A stretch of 64,000 nt of DNA from Nitrospirota bacterium. Its GTDB lineage: Bacteria; Nitrospirota; Nitrospiria; SBBL01; JAADHI01. The notes under the pieces are model-generated. The model ran no database searches. It was not told the DNA's origin and worked only from the letters and a program-made list of their open reading frames with translations. The stretch's first letter is position 1. Every line of letters starts with the position of its first letter. The stretch spans positions 147,285 to 211,284 of the forward strand of contig JAJDBW010000061.1 of assembly GCA_029261155.1 (NCBI GenBank). Direction: 5' to 3'. The position numbers and the translations under genes were made by a program. This document shows, piece by piece, positions 1 through 8,270 of this stretch.

Positions 1-358
1 TCGCACACTTCGTCAATGCGGCGCACATGAGAATAACATTGAAATCGCGAAGGTACCCGGCGCCTTCGAAATTCCCAGCATCGCCGAACGTATGGGCCGC
101 ATGGGCCGCTTTGACGCTTTAATCTGTTTAGGTGCGGTCATTCAAGGCGAAACGCCTCATTTTGATTATATCTGCACCGAGGTCAGTCACGGTATCGGGC
201 AGTTAAGCCGCGACTTAGGACTCCCCGTCATCTTCGGTGTTTTGACAACGGATTCCGTCGAGCAAGCCATCGCACGCTCCAGCCTGGAAAATAACAAAGG
301 AAGCGAAGCGGCCTTGGCCGCAATCGAAATGGCGCATTTATACAAAAGCTTGAAGTAA
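1..358 (+). CDS. ribH: 6,7-dimethyl-8-ribityllumazine synthase, 3' part
   Basis: Penultimate enzyme of riboflavin synthesis, condensing 5-amino-6-ribitylaminouracil with dihydroxybutanone phosphate in the cytoplasm. The reading frame is open from base 2, so the start lies upstream of the window. Family landmarks are the stretch VPGAFEIP, the LGAVIQGETPHFDYI loop with its catalytic-region histidine, and GLPVIFGVLTTD followed by EQAIAR near the C terminus. The end matches normal family length. It is followed by nusB, a ribH-nusB order that is common in bacteria. Only the N-terminal part is missing, by truncation at the window edge. Confidence 0.95.
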   Translation, partial: RTLRQCGAHENNIEIAKVPGAFEIPSIAERMGRMGRFDALICLGAVIQGETPHFDYICTEVSHGIGQLSRDLGLPVIFGVLTTDSVEQAIARSSLENNKGSEAALAAIEMAHLYKSLK

Positions 359-512
359 GCGCGCCCTAAGACACGCTTTCCAAGAACAATAGATTCAAAA
401 TGAGATTCAGGTGTGAAGACAGCCCAGTGAAAAAGAAAAATGACCCACTTAAAAAACAAGCGGAGTCGGCACCTCAATACCGCTTTGTTTCAAAAAGGAT
501 GAACTAACAGCA

Positions 513-956
513 ATGGGCTACAGAAGAAAAGCTCGAGAATTCGCGCTTCAAATCCTGTATCAAAGCGATTTCAACCGAGGGCCGATAAACGAAGAAATAA
601 AGAATGCCTTTTGGTCGGATAAAAGCGTGGAACCTCAAGTCAAAATATTTGCGGAATCACTGATCAACGGCGTTATAGACCACCGGGAAGAAATCGACGT
701 CCTCATTCAAAGGCAGTCGAAACACTGGTCCACCGGAAGAATGGCCATGGTGGATCGCAACATTCTGCGCTTCGCGATCTTCGAGTTATCCTATCTTGAC
801 GATATTCCAGCAAAAGTCACAATTAACGAGGCCATCGAGATCGCAAAGATTTATGGAAACGAAGAATCTGGAGCGTTTGTAAACGGCATCCTTGATCACA
901 TTCATCACGATTCCCTGGCCACCCTTACGACATCTAAAAACAAGAAGACCGATTAA
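513..956 (+). CDS. nusB: Transcription antitermination protein NusB
   Basis: All-helical RNA-binding factor that pairs with NusE (S10) on boxA RNA during rRNA antitermination. The 147-residue length is typical. Visible signatures are the N-terminal RRKAREFALQILYQ helix and the C-terminal core with RNILRFAIFEL, IPAKVTINEAIEIAKIYG and FVNGILD. The gene lies about 150 bases after ribH and 3 bases before the next frame, so it is probably cotranscribed with ribH and the purine genes downstream. Confidence 0.96.
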   Translation: MGYRRKAREFALQILYQSDFNRGPINEEIKNAFWSDKSVEPQVKIFAESLINGVIDHREEIDVLIQRQSKHWSTGRMAMVDRNILRFAIFELSYLDDIPAKVTINEAIEIAKIYGNEESGAFVNGILDHIHHDSLATLTTSKNKKTD

Positions 957-959
957 ACA

Positions 960-1472
960 ATGCGTGTGGAAGTCTTTTCAGGTAAATTGTCGAAATTGCA
1001 GACAAGCCTCCTCATTGTGACTTGTTTTAAGGATATTCGCCCCCTAAAGGCTTTGGCTGCACAGATCGATTGGTACTACGGCGGCCTTCTATCGCGGGTA
1101 ATGATGGAAGAGCGGTTTAGCGGGGAAGCGGGGGAAACCCTTCTCTTGGCCAGCGGGGGCAAGCTTCAAATCCCGAAGGTCCTTCTCATGGGTTTGGGCC
1201 TTTCAACAACCTATGATTTTCCGCGATTTAAAACAACCTCCAGCATACTCTACCCCATATTAAAGAACCTCAATATTAGAGATTTCGCCATTGAAGTATC
1301 GGCGCCTAGTGGGCAAGATCTCGACACCTTGCAACTCGTGAACGCTTTTTTAAACGGTGACTCAGCCAGCGATTTAAAAGACGAACTGGAGGTTACCTTC
1401 ATTGTTAAGGAAGGTGAGAAGGCCATCGTCCAACAACAATATATCCATCATTACGCGCCTTCGAAAAAATAA
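960..1472 (+). CDS. Stand-alone M17 peptidase N-terminal-like domain protein
   Basis: A 170-residue protein resembling only the N-terminal macro-like domain of leucyl aminopeptidases (family M17). This is suggested by LLIVTCFKDIRPLKALA, the GEAGETLLLASGGKL segment and VLLMGLGL, which recall the family's beta-strands before the catalytic domain. The metal-binding catalytic half is absent: the frame stops at 1472 and purB begins 65 bases later. It may bind a ligand or act as a regulatory subunit, but no function can be assigned. It starts 3 bases after nusB and sits inside a housekeeping run, so it looks like an intact short gene rather than debris. Confidence 0.75.
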   Translation: MRVEVFSGKLSKLQTSLLIVTCFKDIRPLKALAAQIDWYYGGLLSRVMMEERFSGEAGETLLLASGGKLQIPKVLLMGLGLSTTYDFPRFKTTSSILYPILKNLNIRDFAIEVSAPSGQDLDTLQLVNAFLNGDSASDLKDELEVTFIVKEGEKAIVQQQYIHHYAPSKK

Positions 1473-1536
1473 ACACTGAGCAACGAGAAATGGATATCGA
1501 TAGCGGCATAGCACCTAGGTCGATAAAGGATAAAAC

Positions 1537-2841
1537 ATGATTGATCGCTATACCCGGCCGGAAATGGCCGAAATCTGGACATTGGAAAATAAATACAGAA
1601 CCTGGTTGAAAGTGGAGATTGCCGTTTGCGAAGCCTTTGTTCAGGCAGGTCTCATGCCACAAGCCGCGCTCGACGAAATCAAGCTCAAAGCGAAGATCCG
1701 ACCCGAGCGAATCGATGTACTAGAAAAAGAGGTCAAACACGACGTCATCGCCTTTTTAACCTCAATTACGGAGACCGTTGGAGAAGCAGGCCGCTTTTTG
1801 CACATGGGGATGACTTCATCTGACATGCTCGACACGGGCCTGGCCTTATTAATGCGGCAAGCGGCCGACCTCTTGATTGATGACCTTGAGACCCTGATGA
1901 CCGCCTTAAAAACGCAAGCAGAAAAACATAAAAAAACGCTCATGATTGGACGATCGCATGGCATCCATGGGGAACCCATTACCTTCGGCCTTAAAATAGC
2001 GATTTGGTACGACGAAAGTAAACGCAACATGAAACGACTCCGTGAAGCAAGGGAGGTGATTTCCTTTGGAAAGATTTCGGGTGCGATGGGCACCTTCGCC
2101 CACCTTCCTCCAGAGATCGAGGAATCCGTCTGCCGCAATCTCGATCTAACACCCGAACCCGTTTCCAGCCAAATTGTCCATCGAGATCGCCATGCGCAAT
2201 TCCTTCAAACGCTTGCTCTGATCGCCTCAAGTTTGGATAAGTTTGCAACCGAAATCCGCCACCTCCAACGAACAGAGGTGATGGAGGCCGAAGAACCCTT
2301 TGATCCCGGTCAAAAAGGATCGTCTTCCATGCCACACAAGCGAAACCCCGTCGCATCGGAAAATATCTGCGGACTGGCTCGGCTTATTCGATCCAATGCA
2401 GTCGCCGCCGTAGAAAATATTCCACTGTGGCACGAGCGGGATATTAGTCATTCTTCGGTTGAACGGATCATCATTCCAGACAGCACAATCCTGCTAGATT
2501 ACATGCTCAATCGCTTTACAAAGGTAATGGAACGATTGGTTGTTTATCCGAAAAAGATGGCCCGCAATATGGACATCACCGGTGGCACGCTATATTCACA
2601 AAAAATATTGCTTAAGTTGGTCCAAAAAGGGATGCAGCGTGAAGAGGCCTACGGCATCGTACAAAAGGTCGCAATGGACGTCTTCGAGCAAGGTGGATCG
2701 TTCAAAGATGCAATTTCAAAGCATCCTAAAATCTCTAGCCTATTAGACGATACTGAAATAAAACTGTGTTTCGATCCCTGGCAGTTCTTAAGTAATATCG
2801 ACTCAATTTATCAACGTGTTTTTAAGGAGAACCGAGTATAA
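1537..2841 (+). CDS. purB: Adenylosuccinate lyase
   Basis: Catalyses two fumarate-releasing steps of purine synthesis: SAICAR to AICAR, and adenylosuccinate to AMP. The 434-residue length is normal. The fumarase/aspartase superfamily signature GSSSMPHKRNP lies near residue 260 and contains the mobile catalytic serine loop. GMTSSDMLDT near residue 90 and GRSHGIHGEPIT near residue 130 (catalytic histidine region) are also present. The start MIDRYTRPEM is typical of the family. The stop is one base before the purS start, with the purS ribosome-binding site inside the purB 3' end, so the two are translationally linked. Confidence 0.97.
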   Translation: MIDRYTRPEMAEIWTLENKYRTWLKVEIAVCEAFVQAGLMPQAALDEIKLKAKIRPERIDVLEKEVKHDVIAFLTSITETVGEAGRFLHMGMTSSDMLDTGLALLMRQAADLLIDDLETLMTALKTQAEKHKKTLMIGRSHGIHGEPITFGLKIAIWYDESKRNMKRLREAREVISFGKISGAMGTFAHLPPEIEESVCRNLDLTPEPVSSQIVHRDRHAQFLQTLALIASSLDKFATEIRHLQRTEVMEAEEPFDPGQKGSSSMPHKRNPVASENICGLARLIRSNAVAAVENIPLWHERDISHSSVERIIIPDSTILLDYMLNRFTKVMERLVVYPKKMARNMDITGGTLYSQKILLKLVQKGMQREEAYGIVQKVAMDVFEQGGSFKDAISKHPKISSLLDDTEIKLCFDPWQFLSNIDSIYQRVFKENRV

Positions 2842-2842
2842 A

Positions 2843-3085
2843 ATGAAAGCTAAAGTTTATATTTCATTAAAAGAAGGTATTCTAGACCCTCAAGGGAAGG
2901 CAGTCGAACATGCCCTAGGTGTCCTTGGATTTAAGACCATTCGCGGTGTGCGTATCGGGAAGTACCTCGAAATCGACTTCGATGCCACATCAATGGAAAA
3001 AGCAAATAAAGAAGTTGAAGCCATGTGCGAAAAGCTCTTGGCCAATACCGTAATCGAAACCTATCGCTTCGAAATTGAACCCTAG
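2843..3085 (+). CDS. purS: Phosphoribosylformylglycinamidine synthase subunit PurS
   Basis: Small subunit that bridges PurL and PurQ in the three-part FGAM synthase of purine synthesis. The 80-residue protein beginning MKAKVYISLKEGILDPQG matches the family start and length. GVRIGKYLEID and the C-terminal NTVIETYRFEIE are characteristic. The ATG at 2843 is chosen over an in-frame upstream codon because AAGGAG lies at about 2824-2829 and the chosen start begins the conserved domain. purQ and purL are not in the window. Confidence 0.95.
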   Translation: MKAKVYISLKEGILDPQGKAVEHALGVLGFKTIRGVRIGKYLEIDFDATSMEKANKEVEAMCEKLLANTVIETYRFEIEP

Positions 3086-3209
3086 CCCTATCAAATAAAT
3101 CCGATGCGATCACCCTGATCGCTCGATAAAGAGAGACCCTCCCTTTCCATCATTTTTTACCACATATAGGACTACACGTATTTGCCTAAGTGACAATTTC
3201 TGCGCCTTT

Positions 3210-3230
3210 CTATGTAACCAGTTACAGAGT
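3210..3230. promoter_or_regulatory. Candidate enhancer-binding-protein site (CTATGTA-N6-TACAGAGT)
   Basis: An inverted repeat with core TGTA-N6-TACA (TGTAAC-CA-GTTACA at 3213-3226). It is centred about 93 bases upstream of the -12 GC of the sigma-54 promoter at 3299-3314, a usual distance for an activator site. The same pattern with its flanks recurs upstream of the pilus sigma-54 promoter at 18416-18437. The identity of the activator is unknown, and its binding is inferred from the repeated pattern and position. Confidence 0.6.
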
Positions 3231-3298
3231 CGTTTCGCTTAAATCAAAAAATATTCCTGATTTTTTGAATATTTCCCATATATTAGCCCCAAACACGC

Positions 3299-3314
3299 TG
3301 GCACATAAGTTGCT
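3299..3314 (+). promoter_or_regulatory. Sigma-54 (RpoN) promoter
   Basis: TGGCAC-ATAAG-TTGCT matches the sigma-54 consensus TGGCAC-N5-TTGCW at every defined position, with the GG and GC dinucleotides ten bases apart. Transcription would start near 3326, about 50 bases before the MerR-like gene. It differs at only two positions from the element at 18283-18298 upstream of the minor-pilin operon. Confidence 0.8.
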
Positions 3315-3375
3315 AAGTATATAGAAACATGAAATTTTCTAAGTTGATTAACCTCAAAACGAATGGTCAAATTCG

Positions 3376-3657
3376 ATGAATACATCATATTACGACACAC
3401 AGGACGTGTGCGAAATCCTCGACTTACCCTATTACAAGTTGGAATATTGGATAGTTGTCGGTTTGGTCAAACCGATGCTGGAAACCGACGGTGAGAAATG
3501 GCATAAAAAATTCAGCGATGATGACCTCACATTTCTAAAAAAAATAAAAGCGCTCACCGATCAAGGCATACTTGTCAGTCGTGCAGCGGAAATCGTTAGA
3601 GGCTGCCGACTACCCGAAGTCTCCTGGCGTGAAACGATGGAACAGACCCACCCCTAA
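3376..3657 (+). CDS. Short MerR-type helix-turn-helix protein
   Basis: A 93-residue protein that is little more than a MerR DNA-binding domain. YYDTQDVCEILDLPYYKLEYWIVVGLVKP fits the winged-helix start in which a tyrosine/tryptophan pair precedes the wing, and FSDDDLTFLKKIKALTDQG fits the following helix. There is no effector-binding domain or cysteine cluster. It stops 9 bases before the zinc-ribbon gene, so the two form an operon behind the sigma-54 promoter at 3299. It could be an autoregulator or a small DNA-binding partner; the target is unknown. Confidence 0.8.
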   Translation: MNTSYYDTQDVCEILDLPYYKLEYWIVVGLVKPMLETDGEKWHKKFSDDDLTFLKKIKALTDQGILVSRAAEIVRGCRLPEVSWRETMEQTHP

Positions 3658-3666
3658 GGAGGAATC

Positions 3667-5217
3667 ATGGTTGTCCAATGTCCAAAATGCCAAGAAGCGG
3701 TCACATTTGACGCACGACAGTTAGAAGACGGAAACGATATTAAGTGTGAAAGCTGCCAAAGTGTCTTGAAGATGCAAATTATACCGGAGCTCGTAGCGAT
3801 AGACGAAAATGCCATGACTTACGGGAACGCAGAAGATCTTGTCGACGCGCAATCCGAAGCGCCACCGGTCGATGATTCGAGCAATGACGTCTTCGAATTA
3901 AACGACAACGATCCATCAGGAAACGATGACCCAATCCTTCCATCACCAGAGAATCCTCTTTCGCTTGAAGCGTCGAAGGATCCCATTATGGAGACTATGG
4001 AAATGGCACATGAAAACGTAGAGAATACGAGTCTTTCCTCAGTAGAAGCAACGGATGACCATGAGAAAATATTACTTTGTATTGATGGCGAAGCCACACG
4101 AGAAGCGGTTGGCGATTTACTAAAAGATACGCATTATCGTCTTATCAACATCCCCTCCGAAATGGATGCCTTGATGTCAGCGGAAATAGACGCACCCAAA
4201 CTGGCCTTAATCGACGCCGACTTGCTCAGCGATGAAGATGCAAATTTATGTGCAGAACTCAAGAAACATCCCTCTCTAAAGGACACGATTTTTATTTTAG
4301 TCGGATCCATGTTCGATAAAAACACGAAATATAGAACAGAACCGCCACCCATGAAGGGAGCGGATGATTATATCGAACGCTACTATCTCCAAAATGACCT
4401 TCTCGAAAAAATAAGGACGAATATTGAGCAAAAAGAAGGTGTACTTAACGAAGAAACAGATTTTTTCTCTGCCGATCCGATCGAATCAGAGGAAATCGTC
4501 TCTAATGGATCAACTTCAATTGAGGATGCGCACAGCGACTCCCTTGATACGGCAAGTGACACAAAGGCCTTAGAAGAAGCACAACAACTCGCTCGTATTA
4601 TTGTTTCTGATATCTGCATCTATAATGAAAAAAAGGTAGAGGAAGGCATTCGCACGGACACTTTTTATGATCAACTCGAAGAGGAAATCGAAGAGGGCCG
4701 ACTACTTTTTGAATCGCGTGTTTCGGAAGACCTTCGTATGACTTCCAATATCTACGAAAAGGCACTGGAAGACGCAATCGATCAACGAAAAGGCACCCTT
4801 GTTCAAGACAACCCCAGCACGGAAGCGCTTGTAGCCGATCATCCTCCTGAAGACCTCTCTCTCGATTTTGGCGATGTAGATATGATGGAATCAGACGACG
4901 AAGCTAAGGTCTATGCAACACCTCCTGTCACGGACCAAGCGGTGGAAGAAGCCCAAGAGGAAGATTCAGAAGAAGTTAAAAGTGCGAAACGACTTGCACG
5001 GATTATTGTTTCGGATATCGTAATTTATAACGAGAAAAAGGTCGAGGAAGGCTTGCAAAAAAATACTTTTTATGAACTTCTTGAAGATGAAATCGGAGAA
5101 GGCCGCCAACTTTATGCTTCTCGTGTCGATAAACGGTTCTTAGACGAAACGGATTATCTTCAGCAAGCGTTCGACGATTTTATCAATAAAAAGAAGGAAT
5201 CGGTAACAACCAAATAA
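3667..5217 (+). CDS. Zinc-ribbon, pseudo-receiver and tandem-repeat protein
   Basis: A 516-residue cytoplasmic protein. Residues 1-40 form an MJ0042-type zinc ribbon with two CxxC pairs (CPKC and CESC). A long acidic linker follows. Residues about 138-255 resemble a response-regulator receiver (KILLCIDGEA, LALIDADLL, then GADDYIERYY), but the usual lysine motif is not evident, so phosphorylation is doubtful. Two 77-residue tandem repeats follow at about 300-376 and 437-514, each containing LARIIVSDI-IYNEKKVEEG and TFY-LEEIEEGR-like segments. Similar 'SDIxxYN' repeats occur in deltaproteobacterial regulatory proteins. It follows the MerR-like gene closely and shares its RpoN promoter. Function is unknown. 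Confidence 0.75.
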   Translation: MVVQCPKCQEAVTFDARQLEDGNDIKCESCQSVLKMQIIPELVAIDENAMTYGNAEDLVDAQSEAPPVDDSSNDVFELNDNDPSGNDDPILPSPENPLSLEASKDPIMETMEMAHENVENTSLSSVEATDDHEKILLCIDGEATREAVGDLLKDTHYRLINIPSEMDALMSAEIDAPKLALIDADLLSDEDANLCAELKKHPSLKDTIFILVGSMFDKNTKYRTEPPPMKGADDYIERYYLQNDLLEKIRTNIEQKEGVLNEETDFFSADPIESEEIVSNGSTSIEDAHSDSLDTASDTKALEEAQQLARIIVSDICIYNEKKVEEGIRTDTFYDQLEEEIEEGRLLFESRVSEDLRMTSNIYEKALEDAIDQRKGTLVQDNPSTEALVADHPPEDLSLDFGDVDMMESDDEAKVYATPPVTDQAVEEAQEEDSEEVKSAKRLARIIVSDIVIYNEKKVEEGLQKNTFYELLEDEIGEGRQLYASRVDKRFLDETDYLQQAFDDFINKKKESVTTK

Positions 5218-5262
5218 ACGGCGAAGCTCCAATCCCTACCTTGCCCGCGCCAAGGGTTCAGT

Positions 5263-6084
5263 CTATACAAGGCGTTTTAATTGTTTCCTGAAAAACCGGC
5301 TTAGCGCAAAACGGATGAGCCGGAGCGCCATTTTCGTCTTTGACATCGCGCGATATTCCTTTCCCGTCACATCTCCCCGTTTTTGAGCCGCTATTTTAAC
5401 CGCCAAGACAGCCGCTAAAGAGGCATCCCCCGCAAGGACATCAATCAAAGGTTCCGCACGTTTTAAATAAGGCCGACCTTCCTCTGTTGCTTCTCGATTT
5501 AAGAGTAATCGTGTTTTGACCACGCCAGAGGACAATAGATTTACACAGATCCCCGAACCGCGATATTCTCGTGCTAGAGACCGAGTAAAGGCAGAAAGCC
5601 CTGCCTTGCTTGCACCATAAGCCGAAGCCCGTGGGGAAGGAAAAGACGCACCGTAGCCTTTAAGATTAATAGTATTGCCTTCACCCTGTGCCTGCATATG
5701 AGGTAAAACGGCGTGACAGCAATAAAAGCTGCCGATCAGATTAACGCCAATGACTTCGGCCCAACGGAGTGGATCGACCTCTCCGGCTCTTCCATAGGTC
5801 ATTCCCACAGCGGCATTGTTGATCAGCACATCTATCCGTCCCTGCCGTCTCATAACGACATCGATCATCTGCATCACTGACTCGCGTTTAGAAACATCGC
5901 AGACAATTGCATCGACCTCGCCATATTGACTGAGCGCTTTTGTTGCATCGCTCAACCTTCCTGCGTCGCGTGCACAGAGGCTCACCTTCGCCCCTTCACG
6001 AAGATAAGCCTCTGAAATGGCGTAGCCGATTCCCCGACTTCCGCCGGTAATTACGGCAATTTTGTCCTGTAAGAGGCCGCTCAT
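5263..6084 (-). CDS. Short-chain dehydrogenase/reductase with altered catalytic serine
   Basis: A 273-residue classical-type SDR. The N-terminal cofactor motif TGGSRGIG is at residues 13-20, the structural NNAA at 89-92 and catalytic YGASK at 156-160. At the position of the catalytic serine (INISS or INLSG in relatives) the sequence reads INLKGYGAS, so lysine or glycine replaces serine. Cofactor binding looks intact, but activity may be changed. It is convergent with the MerR/zinc-ribbon pair and divergent from the small exported protein at 6166. The nearby thiolase and cobalamin-domain genes suggest acyl-CoA or lipid chemistry, though the substrate cannot be read from the sequence. Confidence 0.85.
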   Translation of the reverse strand: MSGLLQDKIAVITGGSRGIGYAISEAYLREGAKVSLCARDAGRLSDATKALSQYGEVDAIVCDVSKRESVMQMIDVVMRRQGRIDVLINNAAVGMTYGRAGEVDPLRWAEVIGVNLIGSFYCCHAVLPHMQAQGEGNTINLKGYGASFPSPRASAYGASKAGLSAFTRSLAREYRGSGICVNLLSSGVVKTRLLLNREATEEGRPYLKRAEPLIDVLAGDASLAAVLAVKIAAQKRGDVTGKEYRAMSKTKMALRLIRFALSRFFRKQLKRLV

Positions 6085-6165
6085 CCTTTAACAGTCTTCT
6101 TGATTTCTATCCAGGCTTGGTGTAACATCGCCACAATTTGGTCGAATCGTATTCAAGGAGGACAT

Positions 6166-6546
6166 ATGAAAAATGCTGTTGCGGTCTTGCTCATTGTTGC
6201 CGCTGCGCTCACTTTTTTACCCGCCCAAGCTTCGGCCAGGAGAAACGATCTTGTTGAAGTCCTCGAAAGCAGTTTTTACGGTGGACTCACTGGGACATTA
6301 ATCGGGGGCGCTTTCCTGGCCTTTCGGGATAAGCCCAGTGATCATTTAAGCGATCTGAGAATCGGTGCGGGTGTTGGCGTTATACTCGGAACGATCTATG
6401 GCATCGCGAAAACCACGTCTCGCTCCTTCGCTGAGATCGATAATGGTCAGTTCACCTTCCACGTTCCTACCCTGCAATTTGACCTCGACCCTTACGACCA
6501 CTCGGTCCGTGGCTCGATCGATCTTCTTCGTATTCCGATCAAATAA
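6166..6546 (+). CDS. Small exported protein with glycine-rich hydrophobic segments
   Basis: A 126-residue protein not recognised by family. MKNAVAVLLIVAAALTFLP followed by AQASA is a clear signal peptide. The mature part has two glycine-rich hydrophobic stretches (YGGLTGTLIGGAFLAF and IGAGVGVILGTIYGI), then a beta-rich tail. The ATG at 6166 is preferred to an in-frame codon at 6100 because CAAGGAGG lies just upstream and the signal peptide begins there. The hydrophobic pair could be membrane-inserting helices or part of an outer-membrane protein. Confidence 0.7.
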   Translation: MKNAVAVLLIVAAALTFLPAQASARRNDLVEVLESSFYGGLTGTLIGGAFLAFRDKPSDHLSDLRIGAGVGVILGTIYGIAKTTSRSFAEIDNGQFTFHVPTLQFDLDPYDHSVRGSIDLLRIPIK

Positions 6547-6554
6547 GTTACAAA

Positions 6555-7838
6555 TCAAGGCCGCTCGAGGATCGTCACGGTAATATAGGTTCCTGTTCCG
6601 GCATGGCTATGGATGAGTCCACGCTTTGCTTCTGGCACTTGGAGTTTATCGCTTCCCAAGTTTTGCTCAATACAACCTTGAAGCTGCCAAAAAGCAAATA
6701 CCGCTTGCATCAGTCCGGTCGCACCAATGGGATGCCCGCACGCGAGTAGGCCGCCGCTCGGATTCACGGCCAGCACACCCGCTCGCTCAAGATCAAGCCC
6801 ATAATCAATGTTGGCCAAAAAAGGGGCGCCAGAGGCAACAAATTTTCCGCCATCGCCATACCGGCATAGGCCTAAATCTTCATAGGTTTGAATTTCGGAA
6901 GAGGTGTAGGCATCGTGTAATTCGATAAAATCAAGATCGTCCAGCGGGTTTTCGACGCCCGCCATACGATAAGCCGTATGGGCCGCCAATCGGCCACCGC
7001 GACAAGAGTGGACCCCAGGATAGTGAAGATCCTTATAGTCTTCCTTTTTTTCGTGCGGAAGTAATAAAACATCGCCCCGTGCACGATCAGCCAGGCGCAT
7101 GGTATCGGATCCACTGCCGATTCCAGTAATCTTAATCGGATTCGAACTTAAAGATTCCGCCTTTTCCTCCGAAGCGAGAATCGCCACAGCGGCACCGTCA
7201 GACATGGTGCAAATGTCGAGCAAGGTCAGCGGCGTGGAGACCATGGTGGCGTTTCGAACATCGGCAATGTTAAGTTTTTTCGGGCTCTGCGCGTATCGAT
7301 TGTAACAGGCGTTTGCGTGATTTTTTATCGACACCATTGCCATCTGCTCGGGTGTCGTCCCGAATTCATACATATGGCGCTGGACCATCATGGCATAGTA
7401 GCCCGTGTAAAACCCGCCAAGTGGATAGTCAAAATTGGTATCCGAAGCCAATGCGATAAACTCATTCCCTTTCCAGGTATTCACACGCGACATCGTCTCG
7501 AAGCCGAAGGCCAGGCAAACATCCATTCGACCTGAGGCGACGGCCTCCCATGCACTCTGAAAACAAAGCCCCCCCGTTGCCCCGCCCCCCTCAACTCGCC
7601 TGGAAGGCTTAGGACATAGGCCTAGATAATCTTGAACCATCGCTGCTGCCATCAACTGTCTTGTAAAGTGATCCGAAAAATAAGAACCCACACTCCCATC
7701 GATCATCTCTAGCGTCAGCTTGGGTAATTCAGTAAGTGCTGCGTCGAAAGCCGTTTTAACCATTAAACGGAAATCCATCTCAGCATTTGTTTTTTTAAAT
7801 GGGGTAATCCCGCCGCCGATCATGTAGACAGGTCGCAT
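6555..7838 (-). CDS. SCP2-type thiolase / acetyl-CoA acetyltransferase family protein
   Basis: A 427-residue thiolase-fold enzyme that would cleave or condense acyl-CoA thioesters. The nucleophilic cysteine is at residue 92 in GGATGGLCFQSAW. The GHPIGATG motif with the catalytic histidine lies near residue 370. The C-terminal motif reads HSHAGTGTY, with histidine where classical thiolases have the second catalytic cysteine; SCP2/lipid-transfer thiolases show the same kind of change. It lies about 10 bases downstream of the cobalamin-binding gene on the same strand, so the MBL, B12-domain and thiolase genes are probably one operon. The physiological substrate is not evident. Confidence 0.88.
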   Translation of the reverse strand: MRPVYMIGGGITPFKKTNAEMDFRLMVKTAFDAALTELPKLTLEMIDGSVGSYFSDHFTRQLMAAAMVQDYLGLCPKPSRRVEGGGATGGLCFQSAWEAVASGRMDVCLAFGFETMSRVNTWKGNEFIALASDTNFDYPLGGFYTGYYAMMVQRHMYEFGTTPEQMAMVSIKNHANACYNRYAQSPKKLNIADVRNATMVSTPLTLLDICTMSDGAAVAILASEEKAESLSSNPIKITGIGSGSDTMRLADRARGDVLLLPHEKKEDYKDLHYPGVHSCRGGRLAAHTAYRMAGVENPLDDLDFIELHDAYTSSEIQTYEDLGLCRYGDGGKFVASGAPFLANIDYGLDLERAGVLAVNPSGGLLACGHPIGATGLMQAVFAFWQLQGCIEQNLGSDKLQVPEAKRGLIHSHAGTGTYITVTILERP

Positions 7839-7847
7839 GGCCTGCTC

Positions 7848-8270
7848 CTATTCCGGGCTCAGGAGAGCGCGAACAAAAGAAACGATCTCCTCCATGGGTG
7901 TTCCGGGGGTAAAAATCTCGCAGACGCCGATTTTTTTTAGGGCTGCGATGTCTTCGGTGGGGATAACGCCTCCGCCAAAAACGGCAATATCTTCCGCACG
8001 TTCTTTTTTTAAGAGCTTGAGCGTTTCCTTAAAAAGCGTCATATGTGCTGCGGAATGGATCGACAAGCCGATTACGGCGACATCTTCTTGTATGGCGGAG
8101 GCCACAATTTCGGCGGGCGTATTGTGAAGGCCAAGATACACCACCTCGAAACCGGCATCGCGAAGTGCGCGCGCAACGACTTTTATCCCTCGATCGTGTC
8201 CGTCTAGGCCGATCTTAGCAAGTAAGATGCGTCCTTCGAGTTGGATTGATTCTTTAGGCCGCTTCGCCAT
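7848..8270 (-). CDS. Stand-alone cobalamin-binding domain (methylmalonyl-CoA mutase C-terminal type)
   Basis: A 140-residue B12-binding Rossmann-like domain. DGHDRG at residues 23-28 is the DxHxxG motif whose histidine (H25) coordinates cobalt. GLSIHSAAHM and FGGGVIP supply the other nucleotide-loop contacts. This equals the small cobalamin subunit of acyl-CoA mutases. The ATG at 8270 is chosen because the longer frame runs into the upstream gene and adds an unrelated arginine-rich stretch; with this start the overlap with the MBL gene is 17 bases. No mutase catalytic subunit is in the window, so the partner must be elsewhere or the function differs. Confidence 0.88.
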   Translation of the reverse strand: MAKRPKESIQLEGRILLAKIGLDGHDRGIKVVARALRDAGFEVVYLGLHNTPAEIVASAIQEDVAVIGLSIHSAAHMTLFKETLKLLKKERAEDIAVFGGGVIPTEDIAALKKIGVCEIFTPGTPMEEIVSFVRALLSPE

